64,000 bases of DNA from Bradyrhizobium sediminis (GCF_018736085.1 NZ_CP076134.1:2862501-2926500), one strand, 5' to 3'. Positions 12,030-21,538 are shown, numbered from the stretch's first letter. Notes: generated by a model not told the origin, from the letters alone. Numbers and translations are program-made.

Positions 12030-12251
12030 GAAGGACGGCGCGAAATACCGGCTGATTCCGGCGCCGTGGAATCCGGTGATTTGATCGGGGCTCAAAGGAT
12101 TTGAAACGACAGGCTGTCCCGGGCGGGGCGGCCCGTTCGCTTTCGGGCGCTCGCTCGCCCAGATTTTGACAATTCATGCACTTGCATCTTTCCGCGGCAT
12201 GGCTAGGCTGGGGCCGAGCCGTTCCGGCACCCTGCGTCAAAAGGAAATTCC

Positions 12252-12809
12252 ATGGCCACCCCGTACAACGTCGTCGTTATTGCCGGCAGCCTCCGCAAAG
12301 AGAGTTTTTCACTCAAGATCGCCAACGCACTGGCCAAGCTCGCGCCGGCGACGCTCAAGCTCGACGTCGTCACCCTGCACGACATTTCGTTCTTCAATCA
12401 GGATCTGGAAGCGGCGCCTCCGGCTGACTGGGTGGCATTCCGCGAAAAACTGCAGAAGTCGAACGGGGTGCTGTTCGTGACGCCGGAATACAATCGATCG
12501 ATCCCCGGCGTGTTGAAGAACGCCATCGACGTCGGATCGCGTCCCTACGGCAAGAGTTCATTCCTCGGCAAGCCGATCGGCATCGTCGGCAACTCGCCGG
12601 GCGCGCTCGGCGGCGTCGCCGCCGTCAAGCATCTGCAGAACATCATGCCGGGCATCGCTGGCCCGATCATGGGGCAGCCGGAAATCTATCTGAACGGCGT
12701 CGGCGACGCCTTCGACGACAAGGGCAATCTCACCAAGGAATCGGTGCAGAAGGTGCTGCAGCAATATATCGACGCTTTTGCGGTCTTCGTCGAAAAGCAA
12801 AACAAATAG
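12252..12809 (+). CDS. NADPH-dependent FMN reductase (ChrR/azoreductase-like)
   Basis: A 185-residue flavodoxin-fold protein. The phosphate-binding loop VVIAGSLRKESFS lies at residues 8-20, TPEYNRSIPGVLKNAID (about 78-95) is the hallmark of the NADPH-dependent FMN reductase family that includes ChrR quinone/chromate reductase, and IGIVGNSPGALGG follows near 115. Such enzymes make two-electron reductions of quinones and other acceptors and limit oxidative stress; chromate reduction is often a side activity. It is cytosolic and probably a tetramer by analogy. It stands 222 bases after the MDR oxidoreductase, so joint transcription is possible but not shown. Confidence 0.88.
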   Translation: MATPYNVVVIAGSLRKESFSLKIANALAKLAPATLKLDVVTLHDISFFNQDLEAAPPADWVAFREKLQKSNGVLFVTPEYNRSIPGVLKNAIDVGSRPYGKSSFLGKPIGIVGNSPGALGGVAAVKHLQNIMPGIAGPIMGQPEIYLNGVGDAFDDKGNLTKESVQKVLQQYIDAFAVFVEKQNK

Positions 12810-12837
12810 GCAGGCGCGAGGGCGGCGCGGGCAGGTA

Positions 12838-12853
12838 TTAGTCTTCCGTTAAC
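12838..12853 (+). promoter_or_regulatory. CtrA-box-like motif before the ftsB-like gene
   Basis: TTAG, 7 bases (tcttccg), TTAAC, ending 22 bases before the ATG of the divisome gene. It differs from the CtrA consensus TTAA-N7-TTAAC at one position. A cell-cycle-regulated promoter for a division protein would make sense, but one such match is easily found by chance. Confidence 0.3.
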
Positions 12854-12875
12854 CGCGCCGCCGCATGGTTGTGCC

Positions 12876-13193
12876 ATGGTTTCGCGCTCCCGACTCAAAT
12901 CCCTGTTGACGGGGCTCGCCCTCTATACGATGGCGGCGGCCATGGTCGGCTATTTCGGTGTCAACGCCTATACCGGCAAATACGGCTTGAATGCGCGGCA
13001 GGAACTCGACCAGGAGATCATCGCGCTGACGTCGGAGCTGGCGCGGTTGAAGCGCGAACGCGCCGAGGGCGAGCAGCGGGTATCGCTGCTCAGGTCCGAC
13101 CGGGTCGATCCCGACATGCTGGACGAGCGCGCGCGCTATCAGCTCGATTACGCCAATCCGCGCGATCTGGTCCGGACCATCCATCCGAAGTAA
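12876..13193 (+). CDS. FtsB/DivIC-type septum formation initiator
   Basis: A 105-residue bitopic membrane protein: a short cytoplasmic N terminus, one transmembrane helix (about residues 13-32), then a coiled coil (LDQEIIALTSELARLKRERAEGEQ), and a short periplasmic end (PDMLDERARYQLDYANPRD). This is the layout of FtsB/DivIC proteins, which join FtsL and FtsQ in the divisome and help trigger septal peptidoglycan synthesis. Position immediately before pdhA is typical for alphaproteobacteria, where this gene usually lies between eno and pdhA. ATG 12876 is chosen because it leaves the normal short cytoplasmic tail. Confidence 0.85.
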   Translation: MVSRSRLKSLLTGLALYTMAAAMVGYFGVNAYTGKYGLNARQELDQEIIALTSELARLKRERAEGEQRVSLLRSDRVDPDMLDERARYQLDYANPRDLVRTIHPK

Positions 13194-13259
13194 TCGTCAT
13201 ATTTCAAAATCCATCGAAATCAGTTTCGAAAATGTCGCGTCGCATTGCACTGCGGCATA

Positions 13260-13272
13260 GCGAATTATTCGC
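13260..13272. promoter_or_regulatory. 13-base perfect palindrome upstream of pdhA
   Basis: GCGAAT-T-ATTCGC, 74 bases before the pdhA ATG in the only sizeable gap between the ftsB-like gene and the pyruvate dehydrogenase operon. The size and position would suit a dimeric repressor such as a PdhR- or GntR-like protein, but I cannot match it to a known operator. Confidence 0.25.
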
Positions 13273-13346
13273 CGCGTCACGCAATCCTTTCATGGCGGTT
13301 TGAGTTGGGATAGAGAGGGCTATTCATTCTCTCATCCGGAATTGCC

Positions 13347-14369
13347 ATGGCCGCACCGAAGAAAAGCGTCACAAAGGAAACGGGACAGGAAAAGGCTAAC
13401 GGCTCCCCTCCGGAATTCACCAGGCAACAGGAACTCAGCGCACTGCGCGACATGCTGCTGATCCGGCGCTTCGAGGAGAAGGCCGGCCAGCTCTACGGCA
13501 TGGGCGCGATCGGCGGCTTCTGCCACCTTTACATCGGCCAGGAAGCCATCGTCGTCGGCATGCAGATGGCCCTGAAAAATGGCGATCAGGTCATAACCGG
13601 ATACCGCGACCACGGGCATATGCTGGCCTGCGGGATGGAAGCCAAGGGCGTGATGGCCGAATTGACCGGACGCCATGGCGGCTATTCCAAAGGCAAGGGC
13701 GGCTCCATGCACATGTTCAGCAAGGAGAAGAATTTCTTCGGCGGCCACGGCATCGTCGGCGCGCAAGTGTCGCTCGGCACCGGCCTTGCCTTTGCCAACC
13801 GCTACCGCGGCAACGATCATGTCAGCCTGGCCTATTTCGGCGACGGCGCCTCGAACCAGGGCCAGGTCTACGAAAGCTTCAATATGGCGGAGCTGTGGAA
13901 GCTGCCTGTCATCTACATCATCGAGAACAACCGCTACGCCATGGGCACCTCGGTGACACGGGCCTCCGCGCAAACCGATTTTTCCAAGCGCGGCATCTCT
14001 TTCAACATTCCCGGCAAGCAGGTCGACGGCATGGACGTCCGCGCGGTGAAGGCCGCCGGCGACGAGGCGGTCGCGTGGTGCCGCGCCGGCAACGGGCCCT
14101 ACATCCTGGAGATGCAGACCTACCGCTACCGCGGCCATTCGATGTCGGATCCGGCGAAATACCGCACCCGCGAGGAGGTCGAAAAGGTCCGCCAGGATCA
14201 GGATCCGATCGAGCAGGTTCGCAATCGCCTGCTGGCGGCCAAGATGAGCGAACAGGACTTGAAGGCGATCGACGCCGAGGTGCGTGAGATCGTCAACGCA
14301 TCCGCCGACTTCGCGCAGCACGATCCCGAGCCTGATGCGTCCGAATTGTGGACCGACGTTTATCGCTGA
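13347..14369 (+). CDS. pdhA: Pyruvate dehydrogenase E1 component, alpha subunit
   Basis: With PdhB it forms the thiamine-diphosphate-dependent E1 that decarboxylates pyruvate and passes the acetyl group to lipoyl-E2. The 340-residue protein has the ThDP/Mg motif [17 protein letters not shown] and the following NNRYAMGTS, the HGHML-type pocket ([11 protein letters not shown]), and the C-terminal [15 protein letters not shown] loop normally found in E1 alpha of the alpha2-beta2 type. It opens the operon pdhA-pdhB-DUF5076-pdhC, followed by lpdA. The N-terminal 30 residues are Lys-rich and poorly conserved, as is usual. The start at ATG 13347 gives the normal length. Confidence 0.97.
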   Translation: MAAPKKSVTKETGQEKANGSPPEFTRQQELSALRDMLLIRRFEEKAGQLYGMGAIGGFCHLYIGQEAIVVGMQMALKNGDQVITGYRDHGHMLACGMEAKGVMAELTGRHGGYSKGKGGSMHMFSKEKNFFGGHGIVGAQVSLGTGLAFANRYRGNDHVSLAYFGDGASNQGQVYESFNMAELWKLPVIYIIENNRYAMGTSVTRASAQTDFSKRGISFNIPGKQVDGMDVRAVKAAGDEAVAWCRAGNGPYILEMQTYRYRGHSMSDPAKYRTREEVEKVRQDQDPIEQVRNRLLAAKMSEQDLKAIDAEVREIVNASADFAQHDPEPDASELWTDVYR

Positions 14370-14403
14370 GCGCAGACGAGAGAGCGAATTTCCTGGAGTT
14401 ACC

Positions 14404-15816
14404 ATGCCAATTCAAGTGCTGATGCCTGCGCTGTCGCCGACCATGGAGAAAGGCAACCTTTCGAAATGGTTGAAGAAGGAGGGCGAGGCGATCAAATCGG
14501 GCGATGTCATCGCCGAGATCGAAACCGACAAGGCGACGATGGAAGTCGAGGCCACCGATGAGGGCACCCTCGGCAAGATACTGATCCCGGAAGGCACCGA
14601 AGACGTCGCCGTCAATACGCCGATCGCGACCATTCTGGCCGACGGCGAGACAACAGCCGATCTCGGCAAGGCGCCGGCTCCGAAGGCGGCTCCGGTCGCG
14701 CCCAGTGTCGCGCAGGAAGTGGCCGAGTCGCGCTCGCCGGCCGGCGAGGGCAAGCCGATGATTTCGGCCCCCACCGCCTCCGTCGCTCCCGCGGCTGTTG
14801 CCGAACCCGATCCCGAAGTGCCCGCCGGCACCGAGATGGTGACCATCACCATCCGCGAAGCACTGCGCGACGCGATGGCCGAGGAGATGCGGCGCGATCC
14901 GGACGTCTTCGTGATGGGCGAGGAAGTCGCGGAGTATCAGGGCGCCTACAAGGTCACGCAGGGACTGCTGCAGGAATTCGGCGCCAGGCGCGTCATCGAT
15001 ACCCCGATCACCGAACACGGCTTCGCCGGCATCGGCGTCGGTGCGGCGATGGCGGGCCTGAAGCCGATCGTCGAATTCATGACCTTCAATTTCGCCATGC
15101 AGGCGATGGACCAGATCATCAATTCCGCGGCCAAGACGCTGTACATGTCGGGCGGCCAGATGGGCTGCGGAATCGTGTTCCGTGGCCCGAACGGCGCCGC
15201 CGCCCGCGTCGCCGCCCAGCACAGCCAGGATTATTCGGCCTGGTATTCGCAGATTCCCGGCCTCAAGGTGATCGCGCCGTATTCGGCCGCCGACTACAAG
15301 GGCCTCTTGAAAGCTGCGATCCGCGATCCCAACCCGGTGATCTTCCTCGAAAACGAAATGCTGTACGGCCACACCGGCGAGGTGCCGAAATTCGACGATT
15401 ATGTGATCCCGATTGGCAAGGCGCGCGTGGTGAGAACGGGCGGTCACGTCACGATCGTCTCGTGGTCGAACGGCATGAGCTACGCGCTGAAGGCGGCCGA
15501 AGAACTGGCGAAGGAAGGCATCGAGGCCGAGGTGATCGATCTGCGCACGCTGCGTCCGATGGATACCGAAACCATCGTGGCGTCCGTGAAGAAGACCGGC
15601 CGCGCGGTGACGGTGGAGGAGGGCTGGCAACAGAATGGCGTCGGCGCCGAGATCGCCGCCCGCATCATGGAACACGCTTTCGATTATCTCGATGCGCCGG
15701 TGGCGCGGGTGTCGGGCAAGGACGTGCCGATGCCGTATGCCGCCAATCTCGAAAAGCTGGCGTTGCCCTCCGCGGCCGAAGTGGTCGCGGCCGCCAAAGC
15801 CGTTTGTTACAGGTAG
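14404..15816 (+). CDS. pdhB: Pyruvate dehydrogenase E1 component, beta subunit with N-terminal lipoyl domain
   Basis: A 470-residue E1 beta. Residues 1-80 form a lipoyl domain (lipoylated Lys in [13 protein letters not shown]), followed by an Ala/Pro-rich linker to about 140 and the transketolase-like E1 beta domain ([25 protein letters not shown], then [15 protein letters not shown]). A lipoyl domain on E1 beta as well as on E2 is characteristic of alphaproteobacteria such as rhizobia. The ATG at 14404 is chosen because it begins the lipoyl domain ([17 protein letters not shown]), nearly identical to the start of PdhC; the extra upstream open frame overlaps pdhA. The stop is 3 bases before the next gene. 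Confidence 0.97.
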   Translation: MPIQVLMPALSPTMEKGNLSKWLKKEGEAIKSGDVIAEIETDKATMEVEATDEGTLGKILIPEGTEDVAVNTPIATILADGETTADLGKAPAPKAAPVAPSVAQEVAESRSPAGEGKPMISAPTASVAPAAVAEPDPEVPAGTEMVTITIREALRDAMAEEMRRDPDVFVMGEEVAEYQGAYKVTQGLLQEFGARRVIDTPITEHGFAGIGVGAAMAGLKPIVEFMTFNFAMQAMDQIINSAAKTLYMSGGQMGCGIVFRGPNGAAARVAAQHSQDYSAWYSQIPGLKVIAPYSAADYKGLLKAAIRDPNPVIFLENEMLYGHTGEVPKFDDYVIPIGKARVVRTGGHVTIVSWSNGMSYALKAAEELAKEGIEAEVIDLRTLRPMDTETIVASVKKTGRAVTVEEGWQQNGVGAEIAARIMEHAFDYLDAPVARVSGKDVPMPYAANLEKLALPSAAEVVAAAKAVCYR

Positions 15817-15819
15817 GCC

Positions 15820-16125
15820 ATGGCCGGGCCTAGGGAGCAGCCATTGCCTCCGGACGTCATGGGCCGTGATGACGCCACGGAGGTGTTGCGCGCCTTCGTC
15901 GTCGATGGCGGATTGTCCATCGCGTTCCAGCGCGCGTTCGAGGAGCCGGATATGTGGGGCCTGCTCCTGGTCGATATCGCGCGCCATGCCGCGCGCGCCT
16001 ATGCGCGCGAGAGCGAGTACACCGAGGAGGATGCGCTGGCGCGCATCGTCGACATGTTCGAATCCGAAATCGCGCGGCCGACCGACCTGGGCAGCACCAC
16101 GCCGCGGTCGCAACAGGGTCACTGA
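15820..16125 (+). CDS. DUF5076 family protein within the pdh operon
   Basis: A 101-residue acidic, soluble protein with no signal peptide or membrane helix. The motif [21 protein letters not shown] followed by [16 protein letters not shown] matches the DUF5076 family as I know it; no function is established. It starts 3 bases after pdhB and ends 2 bases before pdhC, so it is translated with the E1 and E2 subunits. Similar small genes occur at this place in related bacteria. A role in assembly, lipoylation or control of the complex is a reasonable guess from position only; it has none of the catalytic motifs of those enzymes. Confidence 0.8.
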   Translation: MAGPREQPLPPDVMGRDDATEVLRAFVVDGGLSIAFQRAFEEPDMWGLLLVDIARHAARAYARESEYTEEDALARIVDMFESEIARPTDLGSTTPRSQQGH

Positions 16126-16127
16126 CA

Positions 16128-17477
16128 ATGCCAATCAATATTCTGATGCCTGCGCTGTCGCCCACGATGGAAAAGGGCAACCTTGCCAAGTGGCTCAAGA
16201 AGGAGGGCGACAAGGTCAAGTCCGGCGACGTCATCGCCGAGATCGAGACCGACAAGGCGACCATGGAAGTCGAGGCGGTCGACGAGGGCACCATTGCGAA
16301 AATTCTGGTGCCCGAGGGCACCCAGGATGTGGCGGTCAACGACGTCATCGCGGTGCTGGCCGGTGACGGCGAGGACGTGAAGTCGGCGGGGGCAGGGGCC
16401 GCCGCCGCGCCGAAGGCGGCTCCGGCGGCTGACGCGGCCGCGAAGCCCGCGCCGGCACTTGCTGCAGCTCCTTCCGCGGCCAAGGCTCCTGCGCCTGCCG
16501 CCGCGGCTCCCGCGCCGCAGGCCGCGCCTGCGCCACAGGCCAACGGCCATGCCCGCACGTTTTCGTCGCCGCTGGCGCGCCGGTTGGCAAAGGAAGCCGG
16601 CATTGAACTCGCGCGCATCAACGGATCAGGCCCGCATGGCCGCGTCGTCGCCCGCGACGTCGAGGATGCAAAATCCGGCAGGGGACTGAAGGCGCCGGCT
16701 GCAGCGCCTGCGGCCGCGCCGAGCATTGCACCGTCGATGTCGGACAAGCAGATCCTCGCGCTATTTGAGGAAGGCTCCTACGAGATCGTGCCGCATGACG
16801 GCATGCGCCGCACGATTGCGCAGCGGCTCACCGCATCGGTGCAGACGGTGCCGGTCTTCTACCTGACCATGGACTGCGACATCGGCAAGCTGCTCGCGGC
16901 CCGCGAGGAGATCAACGCCGCCGCGCCGAAGGACAACGAAAAGAAGCCACTCTACAAGCTGTCGGTGAACGACTTCGTCATCAAGGCGATGGCGATCGCG
17001 CTGCAGCGGATTCCCAATTGCAACGTGAGCTGGACCGAAGGCGGCATGGTCAAGCACCGGCATTCCGACATCGGCGTGGCGGTGGCGATGCCCGGCGGGC
17101 TGATCACGCCGATCATCCGCAAGGCCGAAACCAAGTCGCTCTCGACCATTTCCGCCGAGATGAAGGATTTTGCCGCGCGCGCCCGGTCGCGCAAGCTCAA
17201 GCCGGAGGAATACCAGGGCGGCACCACGGCGGTGTCGAACCTCGGCATGTACGGCATCAATCACTTCACCGCCGTGATCAATCCGCCGCATGCGACGATC
17301 CTGGCGGTCGGCACCAGCGAGGAGCGCCCCGTGGTCCGTGCCGGCAAGATCGAGATCGCGCAGATGATGAGCGTGACGCTGTCCTGCGATCACCGCGCCA
17401 TCGACGGCGCGCTCGGCGCCGAGCTGATCGGCGCCTTCAAGATGCTGATCGAAAATCCCGTCATGATGATGGTGTGA
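16128..17477 (+). CDS. pdhC: Dihydrolipoamide acetyltransferase, E2 of pyruvate dehydrogenase
   Basis: The E2 core transfers acetyl groups from lipoamide to CoA. The 449-residue protein has one lipoyl domain at residues 1-80 (Lys in [14 protein letters not shown]), an Ala/Pro linker to about 140, a peripheral subunit-binding domain ([20 protein letters not shown], then [14 protein letters not shown]), a second linker, and the catalytic domain from about 220 with [17 protein letters not shown] and the active-site DHRAIDGA near the C terminus. Start ATG 16128 lies 2 bases after the DUF5076 stop. The lipoyl domain is nearly the same as that of PdhB, as expected after a domain duplication. Confidence 0.97.
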   Translation: MPINILMPALSPTMEKGNLAKWLKKEGDKVKSGDVIAEIETDKATMEVEAVDEGTIAKILVPEGTQDVAVNDVIAVLAGDGEDVKSAGAGAAAAPKAAPAADAAAKPAPALAAAPSAAKAPAPAAAAPAPQAAPAPQANGHARTFSSPLARRLAKEAGIELARINGSGPHGRVVARDVEDAKSGRGLKAPAAAPAAAPSIAPSMSDKQILALFEEGSYEIVPHDGMRRTIAQRLTASVQTVPVFYLTMDCDIGKLLAAREEINAAAPKDNEKKPLYKLSVNDFVIKAMAIALQRIPNCNVSWTEGGMVKHRHSDIGVAVAMPGGLITPIIRKAETKSLSTISAEMKDFAARARSRKLKPEEYQGGTTAVSNLGMYGINHFTAVINPPHATILAVGTSEERPVVRAGKIEIAQMMSVTLSCDHRAIDGALGAELIGAFKMLIENPVMMMV

Positions 17478-17480
17478 CAG

Positions 17481-17564
17481 CCGTCATTGCGAGCGCAGCG
17501 AAGCAATCCATTTCACGACCGGAAGCATGGATTGCTTCGTCGCAAGTGCTCCTCGCAATGACGG
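17481..17564. repeat. Palindromic intergenic repeat, family A, copy 1
   Basis: The element begins CCGTCATTGCGAG and ends with its exact complement CTCGCAATGACGG. Inside are GAAGCAATCCA and its complement TGGATTGCTTC, so the 84 bases can fold into a long imperfect hairpin. It lies between pdhC and lpdA. Elements with this sequence are scattered through Bradyrhizobium genomes (from memory). A second copy follows lpdA. Confidence 0.85.
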
Positions 17565-17610
17565 AGGCGAACAGTCGATCCGGTTGAACGATGAGAATGA
17601 GCGAGTAATC

Positions 17611-19032
17611 ATGGCCGACACCTCCTTCGACATCATCATCATCGGCTCCGGCCCCGGCGGCTACGTCACCGCGATCCGCGCCGCGCAGCTCGGCTTCAAG
17701 ACCGCGATCGTGGAGAAATCCTATCTCGGCGGCATCTGCCTGAACTGGGGCTGCATCCCGACCAAGGCGCTGCTGCGCTCGGCGGAAATCTATCACTACA
17801 TGCAGCACGCCAAGGACTACGGGCTCTCGGCCGAGAAGATCTCGTACGACCCGAAGGCGGTGGTGCAGCGCTCGCGCGGGGTCTCGAAGCGCCTCAACGA
17901 CGGCGTCGGCTTCCTGATGAAGAAGAATAAGGTGACGGTGATCTGGGGCGCGGCCTCGATCGATGCACCCGGCAAAGTCACCGTGAAGAAATCCGCTGTC
18001 GAGGCGCCGAAGGGCGCGCTGGGCGAGGGCGCCTACCAGGCCAAGCACATCATCCTCGCCACCGGCGCGCGGCCGCGGGTGCTGCCGGGGCTCGAGCCCG
18101 ACAAGAAATTGATCTGGACTTATTTCGAGGCAATGGTGCCGGAGAGGATGCCGAAGTCGCTACTGGTGGTCGGCTCCGGCGCGATCGGTATCGAGTTCGC
18201 GTCATTCTTCCACACCATGGGCGCCGACGTCACCGTGGTCGAGGTGCTGCCGCAGATCCTGCCCGTCGAGGACGCCGAGATCGCCGGCCTCGCGCGCAAG
18301 CGCTTCGAGAAACAGGGCATCAAGATCCTCAGCGGCACCAAAGTCACAAAACTCGAGAAGAAGAGCGACAGCGTGGTCGCCACCATCGATGACGGCAAGG
18401 GCAAGCCGCAGGCGGTCGAGTTCGAGCGGGTGATTTCGGCGGTCGGCGTGGTCGGCAACATCGAAAATCTCGGGCTCGAAAAGCTCGGGGTCAAGACCGA
18501 CCGCGGCTGCGTCGTGATCGACGGCTACGGCAAGACCAATGTGCCGGGCATCTACGCCATCGGCGACGTCGCGGGCCCGCCGATGCTGGCACACAAGGCC
18601 GAGCACGAGGGCGTGGTCTGCGTCGAGGCCATCAAGGGCCTGCATCCGCATGCCATGGACAAGAACCTGATTCCCGGCTGCACCTATTGCCATCCGCAGA
18701 TTGCATCGGTCGGCCTCACCGAGGCGAAGGCGAAAGAGGGCGGCCGCGAAATCCGGGTCGGGCGCTTTCCCTTCGTCGGCAACGGCAAGGCAATCGCGCT
18801 CGGCGAGGATCAGGGGTTGGTCAAGGTGATCTTCGACAAGAAGACCGGCCAGTTGCTCGGCGCGCACATGATCGGCGCCGAAGTCACCGAACTGATCCAG
18901 GGCTACGTGGTGGCCATGAACCTGGAAACGACGGAAGAAGAACTGATGCACACCGTATTCCCGCATCCGACGCTGTCGGAGATGATGAAGGAAGCCGTAC
19001 TGGATGCCTATGGCCGGGTGTTGAATACGTAA
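17611..19032 (+). CDS. lpdA: Dihydrolipoyl dehydrogenase (E3)
   Basis: E3 reoxidises dihydrolipoamide on E2 with FAD and NAD+. The 473-residue protein shows the FAD-binding IIIGSGPGGYVTAIRAAQLG, the redox-active disulfide motif GGICLNWGCIPTKALL, the NAD-binding VVGSGAIGIEFASFF, the second FAD contact YAIGDVAGPPMLAHKAEHEG, and the C-terminal catalytic HTVFPHPTLSE where the His-Glu pair acts as base. It starts at ATG 17611, 133 bases after pdhC; the gap holds a palindromic repeat, so lpdA may be partly separated from the operon or rely on transcription through the repeat. Another copy follows its stop by 5 bases. Confidence 0.97.
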   Translation: MADTSFDIIIIGSGPGGYVTAIRAAQLGFKTAIVEKSYLGGICLNWGCIPTKALLRSAEIYHYMQHAKDYGLSAEKISYDPKAVVQRSRGVSKRLNDGVGFLMKKNKVTVIWGAASIDAPGKVTVKKSAVEAPKGALGEGAYQAKHIILATGARPRVLPGLEPDKKLIWTYFEAMVPERMPKSLLVVGSGAIGIEFASFFHTMGADVTVVEVLPQILPVEDAEIAGLARKRFEKQGIKILSGTKVTKLEKKSDSVVATIDDGKGKPQAVEFERVISAVGVVGNIENLGLEKLGVKTDRGCVVIDGYGKTNVPGIYAIGDVAGPPMLAHKAEHEGVVCVEAIKGLHPHAMDKNLIPGCTYCHPQIASVGLTEAKAKEGGREIRVGRFPFVGNGKAIALGEDQGLVKVIFDKKTGQLLGAHMIGAEVTELIQGYVVAMNLETTEEELMHTVFPHPTLSEMMKEAVLDAYGRVLNT

Positions 19033-19037
19033 GACCG

Positions 19038-19159
19038 CCGTCATTGCGAGCCAACGGGTCGCGCGAACGCGCGCCCGATGATAAACTCCGCGAAGCAATC
19101 CACTTATCCACTCGCGGTGCTATGGATTGCTTCGTCGCTGACGCTCCTCGCAATGACGG
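19038..19159. repeat. Palindromic intergenic repeat, family A, copy 2
   Basis: It has the same ends as the copy at 17481-17564 (CCGTCATTGCGAG and CTCGCAATGACGG) and the same inner arms (GCGAAGCAATCCA and TGGATTGCTTCGTC), but is 38 bases longer, with an added CG-rich stretch (cgcgcgaacgcgcgc) in the left half. It fills most of the gap between lpdA and the threonine synthase gene. Confidence 0.85.
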
Positions 19160-19193
19160 ATAGCAAGACCGCTGGGACAAGAAAGAACGACAC

Positions 19194-20435
19194 GTGAAAG
19201 ACAATGACAATCTGACGATCGAACGCCCGACCTTCGTGACCCATCTCGAATGCGCGATGGAGGGCGATCGATATCCTGCTGACCAGGTTCACAACCTATC
19301 CAAGGCCGGCAAGCCGCTCCTGGTGCGCTACGACCTCGCCGGCGTGAAGAAGGCTTTGACAAAGGATGCGCTGGCGCAGCGCCCGGCCGATCTCTGGCGC
19401 TATCGCGAGATGCTGCCGGTGCGCAAGGCGGCCGACGCCGTCAGCCTTGGCGAGGTGACGACGCCGCTGATCCGCCTGCCGAAATTGGCGAAGAAGATCG
19501 GCGGCGGCGAAATCATCGTGAAGGACGAGGGCCGGCTGCCGACCGGCTCGTTCAAGGCGCGCGGGCTTGTCATGGCGGTGTCGATGGGCAAGGCGCTCGG
19601 CATCAAGCACATGGCGATGCCGACCAACGGCAATGCCGGCGCGGCGCTGGCCGCCTATGCGACCTCCTGCGGCATCAAGACCACGATCTTCTGCCCGGCC
19701 GATACGCCGGAAGTGAACGTCAGCGAGATCGAGCTGCAGGGCGCCACCGTCTATCGCGTCAACGGATTGATCGACGATTGCGGCAAGATCGTCGGCGAGG
19801 GCAAGGCCAAGGCCGGCTGGTTCGACACCTCGACGCTGAAGGAGCCCTACCGGATCGAGGGCAAGAAGACGATGGGCCTCGAACTCGCCGAACAACTCGG
19901 CTGGGACGTGCCGGACGTGATCTTCTATCCGACCGGTGGCGGTACCGGCCTGATCGGTATGTGGAAGGCGTTCGCCGAACTCGAAGCCATCGGCTTCATC
20001 GGAAGCAAACGGCCGCGCATGATCGCGGTGCAAGCGGCAGGCTGCGCGCCGATGGTGCGGGCTTTCGAGGCCGGCACCGAGCATGCGCCGCGCTGGGAGG
20101 ATGCCCACACCATTGCGTCGGGAATCCGCGTGCCGCAGGCGATCGGGGATTTTCTTATCCTGCGCGCGGTGCGGGAGAGCAAGGGATTTGCGATTGCGGT
20201 TGATGACGAGAAGATTTCTGCTGCGCTCAACGAAGTCGCGCGCGAAGAAGGCTTGCTCTTGTGTCCGGAAGGTGCGGCGACCTATGCTGCCTACAAGCAA
20301 AGCCTTGCCGATGGCCGTGTGACGAAAAATGACCGGGTGATGCTGTTCAATTGCGCGACAGGGCTCAAATATCCGCTGCCGCCGGTCACGCGCACCCTCG
20401 ATCGTCATCAACCGATCGACTACGCTAAGCTGTAA
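19194..20435 (+). CDS. Threonine synthase (PLP-dependent)
   Basis: A 413-residue fold-type II PLP enzyme. After LVRYDLAGVKKALT and a helical segment, GEVTTPLIRLPKL leads into the PLP-lysine motif PTGSFKARG (Lys about 121), then MPTNGNAGAALAAYA for cofactor phosphate and YPTGGGTGLIGMWKAF. These are diagnostic for threonine synthase of the long type, which converts O-phosphohomoserine to threonine. A related ammonia-lyase cannot be fully excluded, as several alphaproteobacterial paralogues share these motifs and the genome may hold another thrC. The GTG start at 19194 follows GAAAGAACGA; the repeat of family A ends 35 bases upstream, so the promoter must lie within or beyond it. Confidence 0.82.
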   Translation: MKDNDNLTIERPTFVTHLECAMEGDRYPADQVHNLSKAGKPLLVRYDLAGVKKALTKDALAQRPADLWRYREMLPVRKAADAVSLGEVTTPLIRLPKLAKKIGGGEIIVKDEGRLPTGSFKARGLVMAVSMGKALGIKHMAMPTNGNAGAALAAYATSCGIKTTIFCPADTPEVNVSEIELQGATVYRVNGLIDDCGKIVGEGKAKAGWFDTSTLKEPYRIEGKKTMGLELAEQLGWDVPDVIFYPTGGGTGLIGMWKAFAELEAIGFIGSKRPRMIAVQAAGCAPMVRAFEAGTEHAPRWEDAHTIASGIRVPQAIGDFLILRAVRESKGFAIAVDDEKISAALNEVAREEGLLLCPEGAATYAAYKQSLADGRVTKNDRVMLFNCATGLKYPLPPVTRTLDRHQPIDYAKL

Positions 20436-20492
20436 TCCATCGTAAGAGCCGTAATCCATCGTCAGAATGGTGCGGCGCAAGGGGAGGGTGTG

Positions 20493-21464
20493 ATGCGAAG
20501 AACAGTCCTGACTGCCTTGATCGCGATGCTGTTATCGGGCGGCGTCGCGCGCGCGGATAATTTCCCGTCGCATCCCGTCACCATCGTGGTGCCGTTTGCC
20601 GCCGGCGGTCCGTCCGATGTGATGGCACGGATACTGGCCGAGCGGATGAAGACAACGCTCGGCGAAACCGTCCTGGTCGAGAACGTGACCGGCGCGGGCG
20701 GTTCGATCGGGGTCGGGCGCGCATTGCGCTCGCCGCCCGACGGCTACACCATCAGTTTCGGCCATCTCGGCACCCACGTCGCCAACGGCGCGATCTACAA
20801 GCTCGGCTACGACCTCGTGGCCGACCTCGAGCCGGTGGCGCTGTTGCCCAGCAATCCGATGGTTCTCGTCAGCAAGAATGCGGTTCCGGCAAAATCGCTG
20901 AAGGAGCTGATCGAGTGGCTGAAGGCGCGGCCTACCCCGGCTACCGCCGGCACCGCTGGCGCCGGTTCGGGAAGTCATATCGCCGGGCTTTATTTCCAGA
21001 ACGTCACCGGCGTCAGACTGCAATATGTGCCGTATCGCGGCACCGGGCCGGCGATGAATGATCTCGTGGCCGGGCAGATCGATCTGATCGTCGATCAGCT
21101 TTCCAACTCCATCAACCAGGTGCGCGCCGGCACCATCCGCGCCTATGCCGTCACCGATACCAAGCGCGGCGCCTCGGCACCGGAGATTCCGACCACGGAC
21201 GAGGCCGGCCTGCCCGGGTTCCACATGACGCTGTGGTCGGGCCTGTGGGTGCCGAAGGGGACGCCGAAGGATATTGTCGCCAAGCTCAACGCTTCCGCGG
21301 TCGATGCGCTGAACGATCCGGGCGTGCGCAAGCAGCTGGAAAACCTCGGTCTGCAGATGCCGCCGAAGGATAAGCTGTCGCCGGAGGCGCTCGGCAGCTG
21401 GCAGAAGGCCGAGATTGCGAAATGGTGGCCTATGATCAAGGCCGCCGACGTCAAGGTGAATTGA
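20493..21464 (+). CDS. Bug/TctC-type tripartite tricarboxylate transporter binding protein
   Basis: A 323-residue periplasmic binding protein. A signal peptide (LTALIAMLLSGGVARA) is followed by FPSHPVTIVVPFAAGGPSD, the family hallmark, and then ENVTGAGGSIGVG and YVPYRGTGPAMNDLVAGQID. Such proteins capture carboxylates or amino-acid-like compounds; many occur as orphans without the membrane subunits TctA and TctB, as here. The ligand cannot be told. Start: GTG 20490 and ATG 20493 are adjacent in frame; a GGGGAGGG ribosome site ends 4 bases before the ATG, which I prefer. It lies 57 bases behind the threonine synthase gene. Confidence 0.88.
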   Translation: MRRTVLTALIAMLLSGGVARADNFPSHPVTIVVPFAAGGPSDVMARILAERMKTTLGETVLVENVTGAGGSIGVGRALRSPPDGYTISFGHLGTHVANGAIYKLGYDLVADLEPVALLPSNPMVLVSKNAVPAKSLKELIEWLKARPTPATAGTAGAGSGSHIAGLYFQNVTGVRLQYVPYRGTGPAMNDLVAGQIDLIVDQLSNSINQVRAGTIRAYAVTDTKRGASAPEIPTTDEAGLPGFHMTLWSGLWVPKGTPKDIVAKLNASAVDALNDPGVRKQLENLGLQMPPKDKLSPEALGSWQKAEIAKWWPMIKAADVKVN

Positions 21465-21538
21465 ACCGGCGAATTGCCGACCTCACCATGAGGTTCCAGA
21501 GCAGTGAGTAACCTCTACGGCACTGCGGCTGCGGCAAA

